Shown: in pieces, positions 36,692 through 39,004 of the stretch | Position numbering within the stretch: position 1 is the stretch's first letter | Layout: every line of letters starts with the position of its first letter | NCBI GenBank assembly: GCA_919901565.1 | Contig: CAKKPE010000114.1 | Span: 1 to 39,004, forward strand | Direction of reading: 5' to 3' | DNA length: 39,004 nt | Origin: a bacterium | GTDB lineage: Bacteria > CG2-30-53-67 | Made by a program: the position numbers and the translations under genes | Notes under the pieces: generated by a model | Databases searched by the model: none | Seen by the model: the letters and a program-made list of their open reading frames with translations, nothing else | Told to the model about the DNA's origin: nothing

Positions 36692-36720
36692 AAAGGAGGT
36701 GATCCATGTTCTTTAAGTAG
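36692..36720 (+). CDS. Four-codon ORF with a 14-base perfect Shine-Dalgarno
   Basis: AAAGGAGGTGATCC (36692-36705) is fully complementary to the 3' end of 16S rRNA. It is followed at once by ATG TTC TTT AAG TAG (36706-36720). Such a long match at correct spacing is improbable by chance in a non-coding gap. It could be a regulatory minigene in the leader of the downstream gene. No peptide function is proposed, and a chance match or a decayed gene start remain possible. Confidence 0.4.
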
Positions 36721-36894
36721 CTGTTGGTTTTTTGTATGCCCGAATGATCCTTCTCATGACATCGCATAATCTTCTTAAATTCCTCTTTCTAAAATTAATC
36801 TGCCTGCCTTGTTCCCGAGGATAACCGGAGAAGGGAATACAAAGACGCAATGGGGCGTCATCCATCCAATCCAACAAAAAAGAGGAGTATGGCT

Positions 36895-37527
36895 ATGAAC
36901 GATTCAATGAAAACAAGGATTTGTATGTTTGTGTTCTGCTTGCTGCTGGTCTGTGCCCATTCTGCCCGTGCAAGCCTCATTGTCAATGAAATCATGTACG
37001 ATCCATCGGCTGTATCGGATGCCTACGGCGAGTGGTTTGAGATCTTCAATTCCGGTGCCGCCCTGGACCTTCAGGGATATTCCATTGCCGATTCCGGGGC
37101 TTCAAAAATGATCAATGAATCTCTGGTCATCGGATCAGATGGCTATCTTGTGTTTGGAAGAAACAGTGACATGAACATGAACGGCGGGGTTTCCGTTGCC
37201 TATACATTCACTTTCAGTCTCGGAAACACGACGGGAGATACCGTGTCCATCCTGGACCCGAACGGTATTCAAATCAACAGCGTCACATACGGGCCCGGTA
37301 CGGGATTCCCCTCGGGAACCGGCGCCTCTCTCTGTTTTAGCGGTCTTGGCGACAATAGCCAGGGAGCAAACTGGTTGAATGCAAAAGACATAGGGATAAC
37401 CTACGGCTTAGGAGATTACGGAACGCCCGGGGCGCCGAATATTGCAGCGGTTCCGGAACCGTCCTCTCTGTTTCTGGTGGTCTCCGGACTGGCGGGGCTG
37501 CTTGTGACCGTAAGGCGAAGGAAATGA
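36895..37527 (+). CDS. Exported lamin-tail-domain protein with PEP-CTERM sorting signal
   Basis: From ATG 36895 (AGAGGAG 7 bases upstream) the protein has 210 residues. A signal peptide (MKTRICMFVFCLLLVCAHSARA) ends before SLIVNEIMYDP. Residues from there to about 170 match a lamin tail domain: IVNEIMYDP, GEWFEIFNSG, LDLQGYSIADSG and DTVSILDPNG. The C-terminus is a textbook PEP-CTERM: VPEPSSLFLVVSGLAGLLV followed by RRRK. These proteins are cleaved and anchored by exosortase in bacteria that make exopolysaccharide. The exosortase is not in this window. The domain suggests a calcium- or surface-associated structural role, but the function is unknown. Confidence 0.9.
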   Translation: MNDSMKTRICMFVFCLLLVCAHSARASLIVNEIMYDPSAVSDAYGEWFEIFNSGAALDLQGYSIADSGASKMINESLVIGSDGYLVFGRNSDMNMNGGVSVAYTFTFSLGNTTGDTVSILDPNGIQINSVTYGPGTGFPSGTGASLCFSGLGDNSQGANWLNAKDIGITYGLGDYGTPGAPNIAAVPEPSSLFLVVSGLAGLLVTVRRRK

Positions 37528-37533
37528 GTTTTT

Positions 37534-37577
37534 GGACGGCCCTTTCCCGGAGACAAAATCCCGGGGAAGGGCCGTCC
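37534..37577 (+). terminator. Strong 17-bp hairpin after the PEP-CTERM gene
   Basis: GGACGGCCCTTTCCCGG (37534-37550) pairs with CCGGGGAAGGGCCGTCC (37561-37577) over 17 bp with a single G-U. It begins 6 bp after the stop codon. No T-tract follows on either strand, so it may stabilise the mRNA end or terminate bidirectionally with the convergent gene at 37681. Confidence 0.7.
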
Positions 37578-37680
37578 CCTATATTGCACACAGGATATCA
37601 TGGCATGAACCCGATGCCGCTCGAGCCGTCATTTGAAGATACGCAGATCTATTCACTGCGGAAGCGGGATCAGGATACCA

Positions 37681-38490
37681 TCAGGCGAGTTTCATGAATT
37701 TTTTTACTGCGAGGCCTGCGATCATGGAGATTAAGAAGAAGAAATAGAGCCATCCCGGCTGAAGGCCAAAGAAACCTTCCTGTTCGGGGTATTCGATGCG
37801 GATCGCCTCTATCGGAGAGTCAGAGGGCAGTGATCCGTCCATAGAGGTCAGGTATGATATCCAATCTGTCTGCTGATTGATCTCCGGCTGGATCCTCTGA
37901 ATGTTATTGGATATCACAACGCGATGTATATATTGTTTTTCTCCCTGATGGAAAGTGAGATTGTATATGCCGGATGAGCCGGCGCTAATCTGCCAGCTGA
38001 CGCGCCTTTCTTCAGGGATACGCATAGCCTGCACATCCATGATCAGCCCTTCCGGGAGTGTGAGTTCAATCCGTTCCAGGCTGTTTGTATCCCCTGCCGT
38101 TGCCGAAACAACAAAAGACTTGCCGGGACGGATGGGGTAATAACTGTATCTGGCGTTCAGATCGATGACAATGAAGATGATCGGAATGATCAGGAGAACC
38201 GCGGATTTCAAGGTATATCTCAGATAATTGAGATTCTCCTTCATAATATCCTTCTGGATGGTAAACATCTCCGCCATGTCTTCCTTGAAAAGGCGGACCT
38301 CCAGGAAATGAATCTTGATCTGGTCCCGGATCTTCTTTAGTTTTTCCTGGTCCGTGGTCCACCTGTAAAGAAAGACCATGACCACGCCCACAACCACGGA
38401 AACCGCGGTCAGCCCTGCATAGGGGGACATGCCCGCAAACGGGGAGAGGACAATATCAAAGAATTCCGAGATGATTTTAATCATTTTCAT
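37681..38490 (-). CDS. Membrane protein, possibly EMC3/TMCO1 (Oxa1 superfamily) related
   Basis: The 269-residue protein has three likely membrane segments at about residues 24-43 (GLTAVSVVVGVVMVFLY), 92-110 (SAVLLIIPIIFIVIDL) and near 245-263 (WLYFFFLISMIAGLAV). Between the first two is a charged amphipathic stretch (TTDQEKLKKIRDQIKIHFLE) of the kind found between the first membrane helices of DUF106/EMC3-TMCO1 proteins. These are distant relatives of YidC. Between the second and third is an external beta-rich domain of about 130 residues that I do not recognise. No ribosome-binding site precedes ATG 38490. ATG 38484 is an alternative. The family call is tentative. It is the third gene of a minus-strand group converging on the PEP-CTERM gene. 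Confidence 0.6.
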   Translation of the reverse strand: MKMIKIISEFFDIVLSPFAGMSPYAGLTAVSVVVGVVMVFLYRWTTDQEKLKKIRDQIKIHFLEVRLFKEDMAEMFTIQKDIMKENLNYLRYTLKSAVLLIIPIIFIVIDLNARYSYYPIRPGKSFVVSATAGDTNSLERIELTLPEGLIMDVQAMRIPEERRVSWQISAGSSGIYNLTFHQGEKQYIHRVVISNNIQRIQPEINQQTDWISYLTSMDGSLPSDSPIEAIRIEYPEQEGFFGLQPGWLYFFFLISMIAGLAVKKFMKLA

Positions 38491-38547
38491 TTTTTAACAC
38501 AACATAAGGGCCCAGAGAACCTGTCCGCTGACACCAAGACACGCTCT

Positions 38548-38751
38548 CTATGAAATATATCCCAATCCCTGCAGCCTTTTCTTGACATCATCATCTTTTC
38601 CGCCTGAAGAGGGTTTTCCCTGGTCACGCTTCATCTCCTCTTCGAGGAGGTCAGTGACCCATTCGGAAAGGTCTGCATATCCCTTTTCCATGGCGAAGCG
38701 GGATGCACGCTCAAAGAGTTCTTTGCTGAGAGAGACCTTTTTTGCAAACAT
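38548..38751 (-). CDS. Small ribbon-helix-helix-like protein
   Basis: The 67-residue protein starts at ATG 38751 with AGGGA 8 bases upstream. The first 45 residues (FAKKVSLSKELFERASRFAM, then a second helix DLSEWVTDLLEEEM) have the strand-helix-helix layout of a CopG/Arc-type DNA-binding domain. A flexible charged linker leads to a last segment KKRLQGLGYIS. That ending resembles the C-terminus of many sulfatase or phosphodiesterase-family proteins (LxxLGY). It lies 26 bp behind an alkaline-phosphatase-superfamily gene. Function is unknown. Confidence 0.65.
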   Translation of the reverse strand: MFAKKVSLSKELFERASRFAMEKGYADLSEWVTDLLEEEMKRDQGKPSSGGKDDDVKKRLQGLGYIS

Positions 38752-38777
38752 GATGGTTTCCCTTTCTCTGTCCGGTG

Positions 38778-39004
38778 TTACTCCAGCACATCTTTCCCTG
38801 TCATGCCCGGCGCGGGGGCAATATGGAACTCGTTCAGCACGGTCGGGGCGATATCTATCAGGGAGGGATCAGTTTTCGTGATCTTCCTGTTTGAGAGAAG
38901 AATGCCGGGGACCAGCACCGGGTCGATACAGTGGTCTCCGCTCCATGCCTTGAGGTTATCCTCCACCAGTACCCTGGGGGCTGCCCCGAGCGCTGTTTGC
39001 CAGG
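38778..39004 (-). CDS. Alkaline-phosphatase-superfamily phosphodiesterase or phosphomutase-like protein, C-terminal end
   Basis: Only the last 75 residues are inside the window, and the frame is open to the right edge. WSGDHCIDPVLVPGILLSNR contains the D-H metal-ligand pattern of the superfamily, with SLIDIAPTVLNEFHI and PGMTGKDVLE at the end. These are typical of type I phosphodiesterase/nucleotide pyrophosphatase or phosphoglycerate-mutase-like proteins. The substrate cannot be judged from this fragment. It is the first visible gene of a minus-strand set with the small protein and the membrane protein downstream. Confidence 0.75.
   Translation of the reverse strand, partial: WQTALGAAPRVLVEDNLKAWSGDHCIDPVLVPGILLSNRKITKTDPSLIDIAPTVLNEFHIAPAPGMTGKDVLE

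Larger units (their letters stand above)
36579..36894 (+). other. Structured leader region between the bactofilin and the PEP-CTERM gene
   Basis: No standard gene was found in 316 bases. The region holds a hairpin (36668-36685), a four-codon ORF with a very strong ribosome-binding site (36692-36720) and a small GACGC/GCGTC hairpin in GACGCAATGGGGCGTC (36844-36859). Between them, TTCCC and GGGAA (about 36812-36836) could pair. It may be a regulated 5' leader of the PEP-CTERM gene. Confidence 0.4.

Noticed and set aside
36692-36705. Fragment of a 16S rRNA gene
   Set aside because: The 14-base sequence matches the complement of the 16S tail, but no further rRNA sequence flanks it. It is best read as a Shine-Dalgarno.
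36800-36888. c-di-GMP (GEMM) riboswitch
   Set aside because: GACGCAA is reminiscent, but the conserved stems and the GGGCAAACC-type element are missing.

Overview
This window is a replication-origin region of a bacterium whose gene order and content point to the Deltaproteobacteria (Desulfobacterota) or an allied phylum. The evidence is a por-mglA block beside recR-ybaB-dnaX, a bactofilin, a PEP-CTERM protein and the long Gram-negative type of GyrB. The species cannot be read from the sequence. The putative origin lies at about 26410-27021. Nearly everything to its left is on the minus strand and nearly everything to its right up to 37527 is on the plus strand, so transcription runs away from the origin on both arms.

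Left arm, in order of transcription: dnaA, dnaN, recF, gyrB, gyrA, a TPR lipoprotein, serS, tRNA-Ser(UGA), tRNA-Ser(GCU), tRNA-Arg(ACG), tadA, tRNA-Ser(CGA), tRNA-Ser(GGA), the SRP RNA (ffs), dnaX, ybaB, recR, then porG-porD-porA-porB (2-oxoacid:ferredoxin oxidoreductase), a Roadblock protein and mglA. All four serine tRNA isoacceptors sit directly behind the seryl-tRNA synthetase. They are separated by a repeated palindromic spacer, one copy of which supplies the C-terminus of TadA. The serS-tRNA-tadA-SRP RNA-dnaX-ybaB-recR order recalls the origin region of Bacillus.

Far left (1-6455): a GC-richer two-gene module, probably horizontally acquired, lies beyond the end of the por-mgl operon. 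It consists of an SNF2-type helicase with an N-terminal phospholipase-D-like nuclease domain, followed 4 bp later by a large N6-adenine DNA methyltransferase that runs off the window. It looks like a restriction or anti-phage system resembling a type ISP enzyme split into two polypeptides. It is the best candidate here for a little-described system.

Right arm: rpmH, rnpA, yidD, yidC and jag (ribosomal protein, RNase P protein, membrane insertion), then mnmE, mnmG and rsmG (tRNA and rRNA modification), parA-parB with two perfect parS palindromes, and a bactofilin. A structured leader with an unusually strong ribosome-binding site on a four-codon ORF follows, and then a lamin-tail/PEP-CTERM exported protein. 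The last genes (37681-39004, minus strand) are the end of an alkaline-phosphatase-superfamily protein, a small ribbon-helix-helix-like protein and a membrane protein that may belong to the EMC3/TMCO1 (Oxa1 superfamily) group.

No insertion sequence, CRISPR array or rRNA gene was seen.
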